Shown here: positions 1-59,937 of the stretch, piece after piece | How the letters are laid out: the number at the start of each line of letters is the position of its first letter | Numbering within the stretch: the first letter of the stretch is position 1 | Assembly: GCF_027409185.1 (NCBI RefSeq) | Contig: NC_084467.1 | Coordinates: 18,900,501-18,964,500, forward strand | DNA from: Cynocephalus volans | Taxonomy: Eukaryota > Chordata > Mammalia > Dermoptera > Cynocephalidae | Length of the DNA stretch: 64,000 bases | Reading direction: 5' to 3' | Notes under the pieces: generated by a model | Told to the model about the DNA's origin: nothing | The model's input: the letters and a program-made list of their open reading frames with translations, nothing else | Database searches by the model: none | Translations under genes and position numbers: made by a program

Positions 1-499
1 TCTGAATGTACAAAGACGTGCCCCACCAGATGTCTGCTCATTTCTCTTTGACCAGAATTGTGTCCCGTGGCTACCCCTAGCTACAAGGGAGCCTGGGACA
101 GTATTTAACTTCCTAGTGTCTAGAGTGGGGGCAGCAAGAGGAAACAGCTTAAGAATCTGTCTTAGGTTTATTAATAAACAATAACTTCCACGGTGCTGCT
201 TTCTGGGTGGTGGGCTTATGGGTTTTCTTTTTTATTCTTTTCTGTCTTGATCAATTTTTCTACAAGCATATGTAATTTCTATAGAAAAAATACAACAGAT
301 ACTACTTTAAAAATCCCTCAGGAAATTGTGAGCTTCCATTTCTGGAAGTGTTCATACTGTCATCAGTCAAGAATGTGCAGAAGGAGGGAACTGCTGAATT
401 CTGTGGGAGTTGGATTGACACCTTTATGTTCCCAGTAGACTGGGACACCCCTCCCCCGCCCCCCCCGCCCCCAGGGAGTGGGTGGATGGGGAAATCTAT

Positions 500-655
500 C
501 ATTTATTTAGCTCCTATACTTGGCAGGCATCATCTCATCCAATTCCCATAGCAGCCTTCCTTTTACACATGAGAGGCAGACAGGTTAAATAACTTCATCA
601 AGTCAGACATCGGGTAAAGCAAAGCTGGATCTCAAATTACAGCACCAGGCTTTAA
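500..655 (-). repeat. MIR SINE fragment
   Basis: TTTAGCTCCTATACTTGGCA, TCATCTCATCCAATTCCCAT, ACACATGAGAGGCAGACAGG and TAAATAACTTCATCAAG fit a diverged MIR. Confidence 0.55.
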
Positions 656-944
656 TTTTGTATGTTTCTGTCACTTAGTAAGCTCAATAAAGGTTGTACT
701 GAGTTAATGCGGAGTCAATGAATCATTCGGATGCATAAGTTTTTTTTAAACCACAGCCATTACTTGATAATTATTTCTTGTAGAGCATCCATTAATTTTA
801 ATTAATGCAATTGAAAAATAACAGGCTATATAAATTGCCTGCAAGAGAGAAACTCTGTGCTCACTTGCCTGTATCTAACGTCCTTGACTAATTGCTGGAT
901 ATAAATAACTAATATGACTCCAGATGAAAAGACAGCTGAGGATT

Positions 945-1165
945 TTCTTCCCAGGGGGTCTTTAAAATTTTTTCTCATGGAAAAATTTCAAAAGTAGAGA
1001 GAATGATAGTATGAGCCCTCCAGGGACTCATCACCCAGCATCAAGAATCATCACTATTCTGCTAACTTTTCCATTTACCTTCCCTGCTCCTACTTCTTTT
1101 TTTAGACTGGAGTATTTTAAAGCTAACCCAAAGATTCATTTCACCATGAACACTTCTATAACTGG
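945..1165 (+). repeat. Ancient LINE-like 3' fragment
   Basis: AAATTTCAAAAGTAGAGAGA, ATGATAGTATGAGCCCTCCA, ACTCATCACCCAGCATCAAG and TCATCACTATTCTGCTAACT resemble the 3' end found in old L1 families. In the flank downstream of MYOM3. Confidence 0.4.
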
Positions 1166-1492
1166 AATGAAAAGGCTTTTGTGTGGCCCTGTGTTTCTGT
1201 TTCTTTAGATCTGCTGGTACAGGAAGCGATGATACAAAAATTAGCGAGGGTGCGTGACGGTCTGGGAGGCCCAGGCGAGAAGGGCGCATTCCTCACAGGC
1301 TGTGAGATTTGTTTTGCCCTTAACACAGGCCACTCCTTCATGGAAATTCCTCAGGCCTCGGCAGTTACACTTTTCTCAAATGCTGAAAGTCATATATTCT
1401 GGCTTCCCTTAGCTAGAGACATCTGGGGGGTGTTTCTTCTGAAACTATTTTTGGCATGAAAATGTCACTCAAGTTGCTTGCAGCTAGTTGGA

Positions 1493-1514
1493 GTGTGTGT
1501 GTGTGTGTGTGTGT
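1493..1514 (+). repeat. (GT)11 microsatellite flanked by an 11-bp direct repeat
   Basis: GT run bordered by CAGCTAGTTGG at 1481-1491 and again at 1521-1531. Confidence 0.9.
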
Positions 1515-2828
1515 ACACAACAGCTAGTTGGGATTTTTAAAGCATTGCAAGCATCTGGCTAGAGCGTGGCTGAGGCTGAGCAGGTAGAGTTAATGATTAT
1601 ACAGGACAGTCATCCCCCAGCAGGGTTCTTGCTCCCTATGTCCTTCCTGTTTAATGCATTTAATGCCTTAGGCCAGAGATCACACCCTGGTTGGGATGCG
1701 AAAGGTGGCATACCAGGTGTGGGGGAGGAGTCGCCATGGCATGGTAAAGGGGGAGCCCTACTGGCTGGCTAGCCCTCCTTCAATCTGCACATCCTGCCTG
1801 GGCTCCCTGGAAGTCCAGCACACTGGCAGATCCATGGAGGATCCTGGAGAGAATGCTGGGATTGTGCATTTGTGGATGGGTTCCTCTAGATAAGAGAGAC
1901 AAAGTTCCTGACTCTGTGTCCTACACAGGGTACCAGGGATCAGGCTGGACCAACTGAGATGTTTCCCAGGAGGAGCCAGAAAAAAAACAATGGAAGGAAC
2001 AAATGAGAATTGTAGCTAACGAGGTAACAGAGGGGCCCCAGGAAGCAGGATGATGGAAAGAGTACCAGGCAGGGGCCAGGAGTGGTGGCCACTGGGAAGC
2101 AGCTGGGAAGGGAGGAGTAAGGTGAGGACAGAGTAAGGACCAGCTCCTGCTCCCAAACTGTCTTGTCACTGGATCACAAAGCTCACAGAGTCTCCAGCCG
2201 CAGGATGCAAATTGCTGGCAGCTTCTTCTTAGAGTGTAAATGCAACCCTCACCAACAGGGGGCGATCATACCACGTTCCATCAGGGCCAACAGGCTTTCC
2301 CCATTTCATTGAAAGTTGTGACATTTTCATCGACACACGAAAGAAGTCAAGACTCTCTTCTGAGATGGCAGTATAGGAGTGGGAACATGGGCTAGGACAG
2401 AGTCTTTTTCTTTACCACATATTTATGGGAAGAGAAAAGCAAAGGAGAATCGAGTTCTGGTAAGCAATAAAAAATCTTAGCGTGAGCTGGAAGGGCCCTA
2501 AAAATGATCGTTTGGCCTTCTCATTTTACAGATGGGAAACTGAGGCTCAGAGAAAGGAAAAATATTGTGCAAGATCCTACAGCGAGTGGGAGGCAGAGGG
2601 ATGCTTCAGGCCCAGGGGTGTTTGCCTCCAAGTCCTGCACGGTTCCCCAGACTCCAGACAGGTCCCCCTGATCCCCACCTCTCCCCAGCAGAGGTCTCAT
2701 TGAACACCCGGCCTGACTGCTGCGTGTAGATGGTGGATGGCTGAGTGATTCATTTCATCCTCAGTTCAGAAGTCATTTCAGAAATCAGAGGCAGGTGTTA
2801 CCTCCTGGTGTTGGGAGTATAGGTGATA

Positions 2829-2834
2829 TTTATT
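2829..2834 (-). promoter_or_regulatory. MYOM3: Candidate MYOM3 polyadenylation signal AATAAA
   Basis: The first AATAAA (TTTATT on the plus strand) that I find downstream of the MYOM3 stop. Using it gives a 3'UTR of about 1.2 kb (2810-4071). That UTR would include a MER5A copy (3525-3722) and an L2 fragment. Placement is by motif only; a variant signal closer to the stop is possible. Confidence 0.3.
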
Positions 2835-3297
2835 CCTTTATAATTTCCAGGGCTTTCCAAAAGTTTACAACAAACATCTACAATTATATGACTTCCCCAG
2901 GAGGGGGGACCCCAAATCTTAGTTTAAAAAAGAAGGCAATTGGAGGGCAGTGACATGCTCAGCTCTGTCTTGAGATCCATCAAGCAAAGACAACCAATAT
3001 CTGTCACACCGGGCAGAGTCCCCATGCTGGGAGAAGCACTGAAGGTATCCAGCTCCAAGCCTGGCATCCAAGGCCACATAGGCAGCCTCACCCCGTGTCC
3101 TCACCGTTGCTCCTACCATGCCCTGCTCCTAAAATGTCCTTCTCCCATTACCACCACCAAATCAGACTCATTTGTCAGAGCCCAACACCAATTCTGCCAA
3201 ATGTGTGAAGGCATTTTAAAGCCCTACCTCCCCCAGTTGGGACGACCATCTGTCTTCTTCCTCTGACCACTGGTGGCACTTTGCTTGGACCTGTTGT

Positions 3298-3462
3298 ATA
3301 AACTTTATCATCTCCTGTCTTGTCCTGGAGTCATTTGCACCTGGGTCGTCTCCTTGGGGCTGACACCTCCTTGTGGGCGGGGCCTGCATATCACCTATCT
3401 TTGTATTCCTAGTGGCATCCTCAGCCTGACACATGCTAGACTTCAAATGAATGAATGTTGAA
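3298..3462 (+). repeat. L2 LINE 3' end fragment
   Basis: TATCATCTCCTGTCTTGTCC, CACCTATCTTTGTATTCCTA, GACACATGCTAGACTTCAAA and GAATGAATGTTGAATG match the L2 3' terminus. It probably lies within the MYOM3 3'UTR. Confidence 0.55.
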
Positions 3463-3524
3463 TGTATGTGAATTGAAACTATAGTATTCTAAAAAGGGGG
3501 TATTATGACATATCGGTTTATGAC

Positions 3525-3722
3525 AGGGCTCATCAACCTGGCCCTATTGGTAATATCTGGGGTTGGCTAATTCTATGCGGTAGGGAGGTGTGGTGTTTAG
3601 CAGCATCCCTGGTCTCTGCCTACTAGACGTCAGTAGACAGCCTCAGCAGTGACAACCAAAAATATAGACATTGCCAAATATCCCCTGGAAAGCAACATTG
3701 CCTCCTGTTGAGAACCACTGGG
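3525..3722 (-). repeat. MER5A-type hAT-Charlie fragment
   Basis: The plus strand ends TTGAGAACCACTG and contains GCCAAATATCCCCTGGAAAGC and GACAACCAAAAATATAGACATT, the reverse of the MER5A consensus that starts CAGTGGTTCTCAAC. It lies just downstream of the MYOM3 stop, probably inside the 3'UTR. Confidence 0.75.
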
Positions 3723-4071
3723 CCAGGGTTCATAAGGAGTTTGCACGAACAATCCCTAGGAGTGGGAATGCACATTGATAGATGAGCAAGGCAAGGCCCA
3801 TGGAGAGTTTAGAGCTGAAACTGAGTCTTGCATTTAGGCCTCCTTTTCCAAGTCCAGCGTTCATCCCGCCATCCTGGAGGTCTCAGGACCCCAGCAAGAT
3901 CTTTGCTTCACCACTTTGGTATGTCCACTCCATGCTTACCCTCATGTCTTGGGTTCCACCCTGTCCCCTTCCCCTCTGTCCCACCCTCATGGCCTGTGCC
4001 AGGCTGTGACCCACTGTTTAACCCTACTGGTTCATGTAGACTGGACCTCAGGCTGCACTTGAGCATGCTTG

Positions 4072-53607
<49,536 letters not shown>

Positions 53608-53692
53608 GAGTCTCTGGGGAGAAGATTCCAGATGGTGAGAGGGTCCTTGGTCTCTTCTTGCTCTCGGCTGCACAGGGACTGAGAGAAGAATG
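53608..53692 (-). other. MYOM3: MYOM3 exon 1, non-coding 5'UTR
   Basis: A strong donor, GAGACTC then GTAAGTGG on the minus strand, ends this exon at 53608. The upstream limit is inferred from the TATA element at 53715-53723, which puts the start site about 30 bp downstream near 53692. I see no ATG in the exon, so the first start codon is in exon 2. The exact transcription start is an estimate. Confidence 0.7.
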
Positions 53693-53840
53693 TGATCCTG
53701 GAGCTTGCACGGTCTTAAATATAGCAGCGCTGAGACAGTGCAATGACAATGGATGAGAACTATGGCGGGGGGTGGAGGCAGTGGGGAGGGTGGCTCTGTC
53801 CTTCCAGCGCTGCTGGTGGCAGCTGTGACAGGTGGAGCCG
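53693..53840 (-). promoter_or_regulatory. MYOM3: MYOM3 core promoter with TATA/MEF2 element, E-boxes and CACC box
   Basis: On the minus strand CTATATTTAA (53715-53724) serves as a TATA box and also fits the MEF2 consensus YTAWWWWTAR. About 100 bp further upstream are two E-boxes, CAGCTG (53820-53825) and CACCTG (53829-53834), and a C-rich CCACCCTCCCCAC element (about 53780-53792) resembling muscle CACC boxes. The order E-box, CACC, TATA before a clean non-coding first exon is typical of striated-muscle promoters. Motifs are seen directly; factor binding is inferred. Confidence 0.65.
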
Positions 53841-54589
53841 TCCCCACCCCCTACACTGCTCCTCCTCTGGCTTGGTCCTTTCTGCCCACTCCAGCCCCTG
53901 TTAAAGTGGAAAGAAGGCAGTGGCTAGGCCTGGTTGTATGGAAGGCAGATATGGGGCAATTTTCCTGGCTGCTGGGGGTTCTGTCCTGAATCCCCCTCCT
54001 CCCACATCCCCGAGGCTGGCTGCGTGCCCTGGGCAAGATGCTCAGCTTCTCTGATCTGATTCCTCTCCTGAAAAATGGCTGTGAGACCGTCACCCAGACT
54101 TCATGAAGACGGTGGAAGGAATGTGATTTAAAAATGAGTCTTTAGTGTGCATGGCTTATCACTGGCTAAAATGGAAATGTGCAGCCTCTCGTCCCTCCCC
54201 ACCCCCAGCCCTTACTGACATAGGCCCCAGTCTGCCCACGGTCATGTGTGTATGGAGGGGTGCACAAGGAGGAGAGGAGTGGGGCCCATCAGGAAGGTAC
54301 CCCTGGCCAAGTCTCAGAAGATGTGTGAGATTGGGGTTGTCTGTGTCAGCTCCAGTCCAGAGAGCACAGCTTCTGTCCCTGGCCTCCTGGGACCTCAGGT
54401 GGCCGCTGACGCTGTGCCTGTCACTCTTCCAAGTGCTTCAGGGACTACTCACGAAAGAGAGGGAGAGACAGGGAGAGAGCACAGGTGAGCTCTTCAGCTC
54501 ACATCTCAATCTCCTGCTCCATTTGAAACCCCCTTTTAAGCTCTCCTGCCTCCTTTCTAGGCCTCAGTTTCTTTATCTGCTTAATTGGG

Positions 54590-54721
54590 GATAAGTTCCA
54601 AGACTGCAGGAACTTGCCTGCTTGTCCTGCTTGCCGTGTCCCTAGCCCTAAGAACAGTGCCTGGAATACAGCTGGGCCCTCAATTTATGATTGTTTAAAA
54701 GTGAATGAATGAATGAATGAG
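54590..54721 (+). repeat. L2 LINE 3' end
   Basis: CAAGACTGCAGGAACTTGCC, GTGCCTGGAATACAGCTGGG, CAATTTATG and the tail GAATGAATGAATGAATGA. It directly abuts the MaLR LTR at 54722, so the LTR inserted at or beside the L2 tail. Confidence 0.65.
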
Positions 54722-55090
54722 TACTGTCTGTTTGTGCTGCTATAAAAAAATACCTTAGACTGGGTAATTTATAAACAATAGAAATTTATTTCTCACAGTT
54801 CTGGAGCCCGGGAAATCCAAGATCAAGGTGCCAGCAGATTTGCTGCCTGGTGAGGGCCTGTTCTCTGTTTCATACATGGCGCCTCTTGCTGTGTCCTCAT
54901 GTGATAGACGGGATCGAAGGGGCTAGGGCGCTGCTTTAACCCCTTTGATAAGAGCATTAATCCCATTCTTGAGGACGGATCCCTCATGAGTCAATCACCC
55001 CCCAAATGTCCCAACTTTTAATACTCTTGTGTTGGGGATGAAGTTTCACTATATGAATTTTGGGGAACACCAACATGCAGACCATAGCAA
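54722..55090 (-). repeat. ERVL-MaLR solo LTR (MLT1/MST-like)
   Basis: Reading the minus strand gives the MaLR LTR pattern: TGCTATGGTCTGCATGTT, then AATTCATATAGTGAAACTTC, TGAGGGATCCGTC, TGTGAGAAATAAATTTCTAT, TATAAATTACCCAGTCTAAG and TATAGCAGCACAAACAGAC at the end. It abuts an L2 tail at 54720. No internal region is seen, so it is a solo LTR. Confidence 0.75.
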
Positions 55091-56689
55091 ATACCTCTCG
55101 TGCAGAATGGTTGTGAGACATAAATGTGGTTAAAGTGTGTAAAATATCTGGTATATTACCTGGTTCATATTTCTTTCTTTCTCCCCTTTCTTTCTCTTCT
55201 CTTTCATTCCCTTCCCTGGACTTATGACCAAACTGACGGTCGTTTGAACCCTGCTTTGCCTACAACTACTTAACCTCCACACCATTTTTTTCAGATAGCA
55301 ACCAAACTGTCCTTGGCTGATGGCTCCGAACTGCCTGGTGCAGTGCTTTCTCCCCATACCTCCTTCCTCCGTGCCCCTGGAGATACTGGGCACCTTCAGT
55401 CTCCTTTCCCTTCCTCTGTCATCCTCCCACTTCGGTTCATTCCAACTACTTTTCTTCTCATAGGTTCACGTCAAAGTCGATCTTCCTTATACCCTTCCTC
55501 CTTAGAGTGGGAAGGGGAATGGGTTCAAGCAGCTGAGGGATGCACAGGAGGCTGGAGTCTCAGGGCTATGTCCCACCAGCACCAGCACCAGTAGCAACAC
55601 CAGCACCAGCCGGGGAGCCAGGGGCTGTCTCTCTCTCTCTTTGGCCATGCCTGCCTCAGCTTATTTTTTCTGTCCCTGGACAGTGGGGTGGGGAAAGCAG
55701 CAGGGACCCTGGTGGTGACATCTGGCTACAGCCTACTTGTCCGTGCTGATACAGCCTTGGGAGGGACGCAGAGGATCTGGCCCTCTGGAAACCCCAGAGG
55801 AACTCCAGTCCCCTTGGCCCTATTCTCTGGGTGGAAACTTAGGCAATCCCTGGGTGCTCCTGGAGTCAAGGACTTGGGACTCTGGGGTCTACAGACATCA
55901 CAGCCTGGCAGCTCCTCCATTCCATCCAGGGGTGAAATGGGGGTGACTCTAGGGAATTGATTTGAGCCTGTGGATAGAGAAACTGTTGGTATAGGGGATC
56001 GTTCCCTAAACTTGCCTGAGAGGAGTCACCAAAGGATTATTAAAAATACAGACTCTGCAGGAGCTATGGATTTAGCAGCTCTGGGGTGGGGTTGGGGAAG
56101 CTGTATTTTTAGTAAAATCCCCAGGGGATTTTCATGATGAGGCAAGTTTATGAAACCAGCTGGGGCAAGTAACCTCTCAGCCACATTTCCCTCCTCTGCA
56201 AAATATCAATATGACCTATCACGGAAGGAAGGTTCAAGGGAGGATGAGTGGTCAGGCACGTAAGCTACCGAGCCTCACGGTAGAATCTTCCTCCTCTTTC
56301 TGATTGCCACTACAGCTGCTACATTACTGTTCCGTGTGGCTCTGCCATGCCTTATGGACAGGTGACACTTAGGAGACTCACCTTTCTCTGGGCTGGGTGG
56401 GGTGGGGCTGTGGAAACTCCTGGTAATGGGGTTGAAGCCTAGGACTCTGGGGAATGCTGAGGGCCCCAGCCAGCTCTGGGGGAACTTGGACACTCTGCCC
56501 TCTAGCTGGTTCCAACTCTTTCTGCAGCCTGGGCTGCCTGGGAGGGGTCATGAAGCCTGGTGCCTGCCCCTCAGCAGGGACAGGGATAGCCTGATAAGGC
56601 TACACACGTGGAGCTATTCACTTAGACTCTGCTTCCACCCCCCCTCCCTGAGGAGCTTAAAGAGCTTCATGATCCTGAATCGGAAGAGA

Positions 56690-56994
56690 TGTTTATGGCT
56701 CTTAATAAAAAACCTCTGTAGCATCTCGGTCCCACTAGCCTGGTGAGAATAGCCCAGCTGTTAGCTTGTTTTTCACTAATAAAACAGTGAAGACAGTTAA
56801 CCTTTGGCCAAGTGTGCCCCGAGTGACAGGCAGTAGGCTTGTTTGCAGTGTCAGGGGGAGGAAAGTCACCATTAGCCAGTGAGAGGCGAATGGCCAGGGG
56901 CATGGGGAGGGCGACCCACCCCTCTGTTATGGAGATATTGGGTCTAAAACAGTGACCCTGAAGAGAGGTTAAATATTAATTACAGCCAGATAAG
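56690..56994. promoter_or_regulatory. Candidate epithelial/hepatic enhancer motif cluster
   Basis: In 300 bp of non-repetitive intergenic DNA: two FOXA-like TGTTTRY sites (TGTTTAT 56690-56696, TGTTTGC 56840-56846), an HNF4-type DR1 (TAACCTTTGGCCA 56798-56810), an HNF1-like near-palindrome (GTTAAATATTAAT 56968-56980) and a GATA site (AGATAAG 56988-56994). It lies 3 kb downstream of IL22RA1, a gene used in liver, gut, pancreas and kidney. Motif presence is seen; function is inferred. Confidence 0.3.
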
Positions 56995-57366
56995 AACACC
57001 ACCACCTGCCACTGGGTCCAGGGAAGGGGAGGGGCGGGGAAGAGAGGGTGCCTAGCTGGGCACAGAGAAAGGACACTGTATGTTCCAGGACAGGTCACTG
57101 AGGCAAATGGAGTTTGGGCCTGTTTCTCAGAAATGTCTAGAAGAAGCTTTGGGGCAACAGGCGACTAGGGGGTGCTTGTTGCTCAGGGACACCATTAGGG
57201 ACTCTCCCCTCCCTTTGCCCCATTAGTCTCATTCTCCAAGAATCCCAACAGGTGTGGAGAGTCTCTTCTCTTGATGAGGACAAGACACCCTAGGCTTGGG
57301 CTCCAACTCTGTCAGGGGGACCTTGGGTGTGTCTCTTCCTCTGTCTGGACCTCGGTTTCTTCCTTG

Positions 57367-57805
57367 TAGGGTATATTAGTCTGTTTTTGTTGCTTATAAC
57401 AAAGTACACTGAACTGGATGATTTATAAAGAAAATGAAATTTATTGCTTACAGTTTCTGAGGCTGGGAAGTCCAAAGTCCATCCGGTGATGGTGACAGCA
57501 ACCCAGGGGTCTCACATTACAAGACGATGGAAGTAGAGAGAGCACAGGGGGAGAGAGAGACAGACTCTTCTCTTCTTTTAAAGCCCTCAGAACCACGCCC
57601 CTGACCACCAGTTTTAATCCACTCACTACTGCACAGTCCTACAATCCAATCACCTCTTCAAGGCTCCACCTTTCGATTACCATAATAGGATTTCCCACCC
57701 TCTGAACAGTCACAGTGGGGGCTAAGTTTCTAATACATAAAACTTGGGGGACACAATTCAAGCTCCAGTGAGTTTTGGGGGGACATAATTCAATCCACTA
57801 CATAG
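57367..57805 (-). repeat. Second ERVL-MaLR solo LTR (MLT1/MST-like)
   Basis: Same family signature and orientation as the copy at 54722: ends in CTAATATA (minus) after a run of GTTATAAGCAACAAAAACAG, with AATAAATTTCATTTTC, a MaLR 3' end. The inner part includes a GAGAGA-rich stretch unlike the first copy. The far end carries a partial duplication around ACTTGGGGGACACAATTCAA. Confidence 0.7.
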
Positions 57806-58329
57806 GGGTCATCTGAAACATGAGTGAAACAAAGGCTGTGACACAGGCACAGAGCAAGGGGTGCTTTCCCCCCTGGGGGCAGATGCGGGGGGCAGGCCTG
57901 ACAGAGGCCCTCTGAGATGGCTACTGCCACCCCGAACAGCTCCCACCTGCAACCTCAGGAAGAAGGCTCCACACCATTTTTCTCCTCACCCTGATTCCAG
58001 AAGGCCCCACAATCCCTCCCCTTCCCCACCCTAGACAGCCCAGGCCCTCCAGCTTGGCAATCCTGAGGAAATCTGGATCATTCGAGCCCATGAGAAAATG
58101 CCGGGTGAGTCTGAAGCCAACCTGAATAGGGAAAGGGTGTCACTCTGGTGCCACCTGATTTAAAAAAAATCACAACGGGAAACAGCTAGCATTTATTGAG
58201 CCCTGTTCATGTGCCAGGCACTTTTAAAACACTTTACAGACATTGTTTAATTTCGTCCTCACCACAACCCTGTGAGGTTGTCACCTCTTGCAGAGTGACA
58301 GAGATGCAAAAGATTACTCAGAGCCCATG

Positions 58330-58980
58330 TATTCAGAGCAATGAGAAGCCCAAAGGGACTGCACCCAGGGGAAACTCCTTCAAGAGAGCCCGGGCATAGC
58401 CCTGAGTCAGGTTTTGCTTCAGTTTTTATTGTAAAGACAAGAAAGTTACAGAAGAAACACAGGTGGTTAATCAGTCACAGTGAAAACATAAACAAACTGG
58501 CTACATGACAATCTTCATTAAAGCAGGTGTAACTTAAAATAGTTCAAGCAATTTACCATCAAAGGGAGTCATAAAACTAAGCTACAGGATGTACAAAAAG
58601 AAACAATGAGATAATCACCATAGTGCTTAGCTCCCTAAGAAACTCAAAGAAACAGCTGAGGATAAGATGTGGAACATCCCCCAACCACTAACTAGCAGAA
58701 TATCCTTGAAGATCTTAGCTCACATACTTTCCCATCATTTAGGTTTAGCTGCACCGCGGGCAACTGCCCCAGAGCAATCACTTTTTGCTGTGCTTCAGTT
58801 CTCTTATCTACATCAAAGGCTTCAGTCTTGTGAAACTTTTCTGGGCTTTCCTAATCTTAGCATTTCTACGTGTTTTCCTGAAGAGTTGGGCTTTGGCTTA
58901 AACTAAGGACTTTGGTCCTTCTAAACTACAGGACTTTGGTCCTTCTATGCTATATAGAAATATATGTGTTTTATTTCTAT
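58330..58980 (-). repeat. LTR-like block of unidentified family
   Basis: Minus-strand reading has an LTR-style layout: an AT-rich U3-like part with two tandem GGACCAAAGTCC hairpin motifs (58907-58945), an AATAAA (58425-58430), and then a GC-richer U5-like part with GGGCTCTCTTGAAGGAG. It sits between two MIR-like fragments (58180-58300, 58985-59150). I do not recognise the family. Confidence 0.45.
58970..58975 (-). promoter_or_regulatory. IL22RA1: Candidate IL22RA1 polyadenylation signal AATAAA
   Basis: TTTATT on the plus strand, giving AATAAA about 960 nt after the IL22RA1 stop, a plausible 3'UTR length. A second AATAAA lies at 58425-58430 inside an LTR-like block and would extend the UTR by about 550 nt. 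The choice cannot be made from sequence alone. Confidence 0.35.
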
Positions 58981-59937
58981 CTCATTAATGTCAATATCCT
59001 CCACATGAGGTAGGTGTTATTATTCTCATTTTCTGAATGAGGAAACTGAGGTTCTGAGCAGAGATTCATCTGCTTGAAGTCACATAGCTAGTAAGTGGAC
59101 AGGCTGGAATTTGAACCCAGATGGGCTGAACCCTAGGCTGGGTCTCCAAAGTTGTGAAGTATGTTCAGTTTGTTGTTGTGTCCCCCTCAGGGGCCACATG
59201 GCCCCGTGTTCCTTTCAATCCCCATTCTCAGGATAGGGTATGAAAGTCCTGCCTGCAGAAGAGGTTGATGTATCTCCTGCCCGGTGGACCTGCATTTCAC
59301 TGTGGGTAAAGCCTCTAGCAGAGGAGCGAAGTTGAGCTGGTGCAACGTCAGGTAGTAGCCCTGTTTGGGAATGAGCCCTAGGCCGCACCCCTCCTTAGAG
59401 TCTTGCTCCCGTGCTGCCTCTGACCTCACCAGAAGGGCAGGTTGTTCTGGATCTGCCTGGCCTGACAAGAGGTGTGCTCTTCCAGCCTCCCTTCTCACCT
59501 CTGGGCAACCACAGAGGAGGCAGAGGCCTCACTCTCTGTCAAACTAGACTATGAAACTGGCCAGGAATGGGGTGAAGTGAGGCTGGCTGAGTCCAGCGTA
59601 TCAGGGGTGGGGCCCTGGCTCTCCAGGGGTTCCCTGCATGACCTCCCTGCACTCTGCCTGTCCTGTCCTGCCTCGCAGGGCTCTGTGAGCTTGCGCTCTT
59701 TGCACATGCTGCTCACCGGTCGTGCCTCCGGTTGTGGTCCTCAGAACACTGTTTTGCTCTGATGGGGAGTTCACCCATGGTGGGGGCCCTGCATCCTCCT
59801 TTCTTTGGTTCTCTCAATGGCACCCACCCAGGACTGGGCCCCAGAGTGTGCGGCACGGTGGGGCATGAGATTGACAGCCAAGGATGTGATGCTGGGTGGG
59901 GACAGGGAAGAAGCCTCAGGCCTGCCGTGCCCTTCCC

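Larger units (their letters stand above)
1..2809. other. Intergenic flank downstream of MYOM3
   Basis: No gene recognised. It holds a MIR fragment (500-655), a C-rich tract (449-472), a LINE-like piece (945-1165), a (GT)11 run, and a MIR/L2-type fragment at 2515-2600 (TTTTACAGATGGGAAACTGA). The short open frames show no family resemblance. Confidence 0.7.
53841..58330. other. MYOM3-IL22RA1 intergenic spacer
   Basis: Contains an L2 tail (54590-54721), two MaLR LTRs (54722-55090, 57367-57805), a MIR-like fragment (58180-58300) and a hAT-like piece near 56030-56160. The unique block 56640-57060 carries the liver/epithelium-type motif cluster. No gene recognised. Confidence 0.65.
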
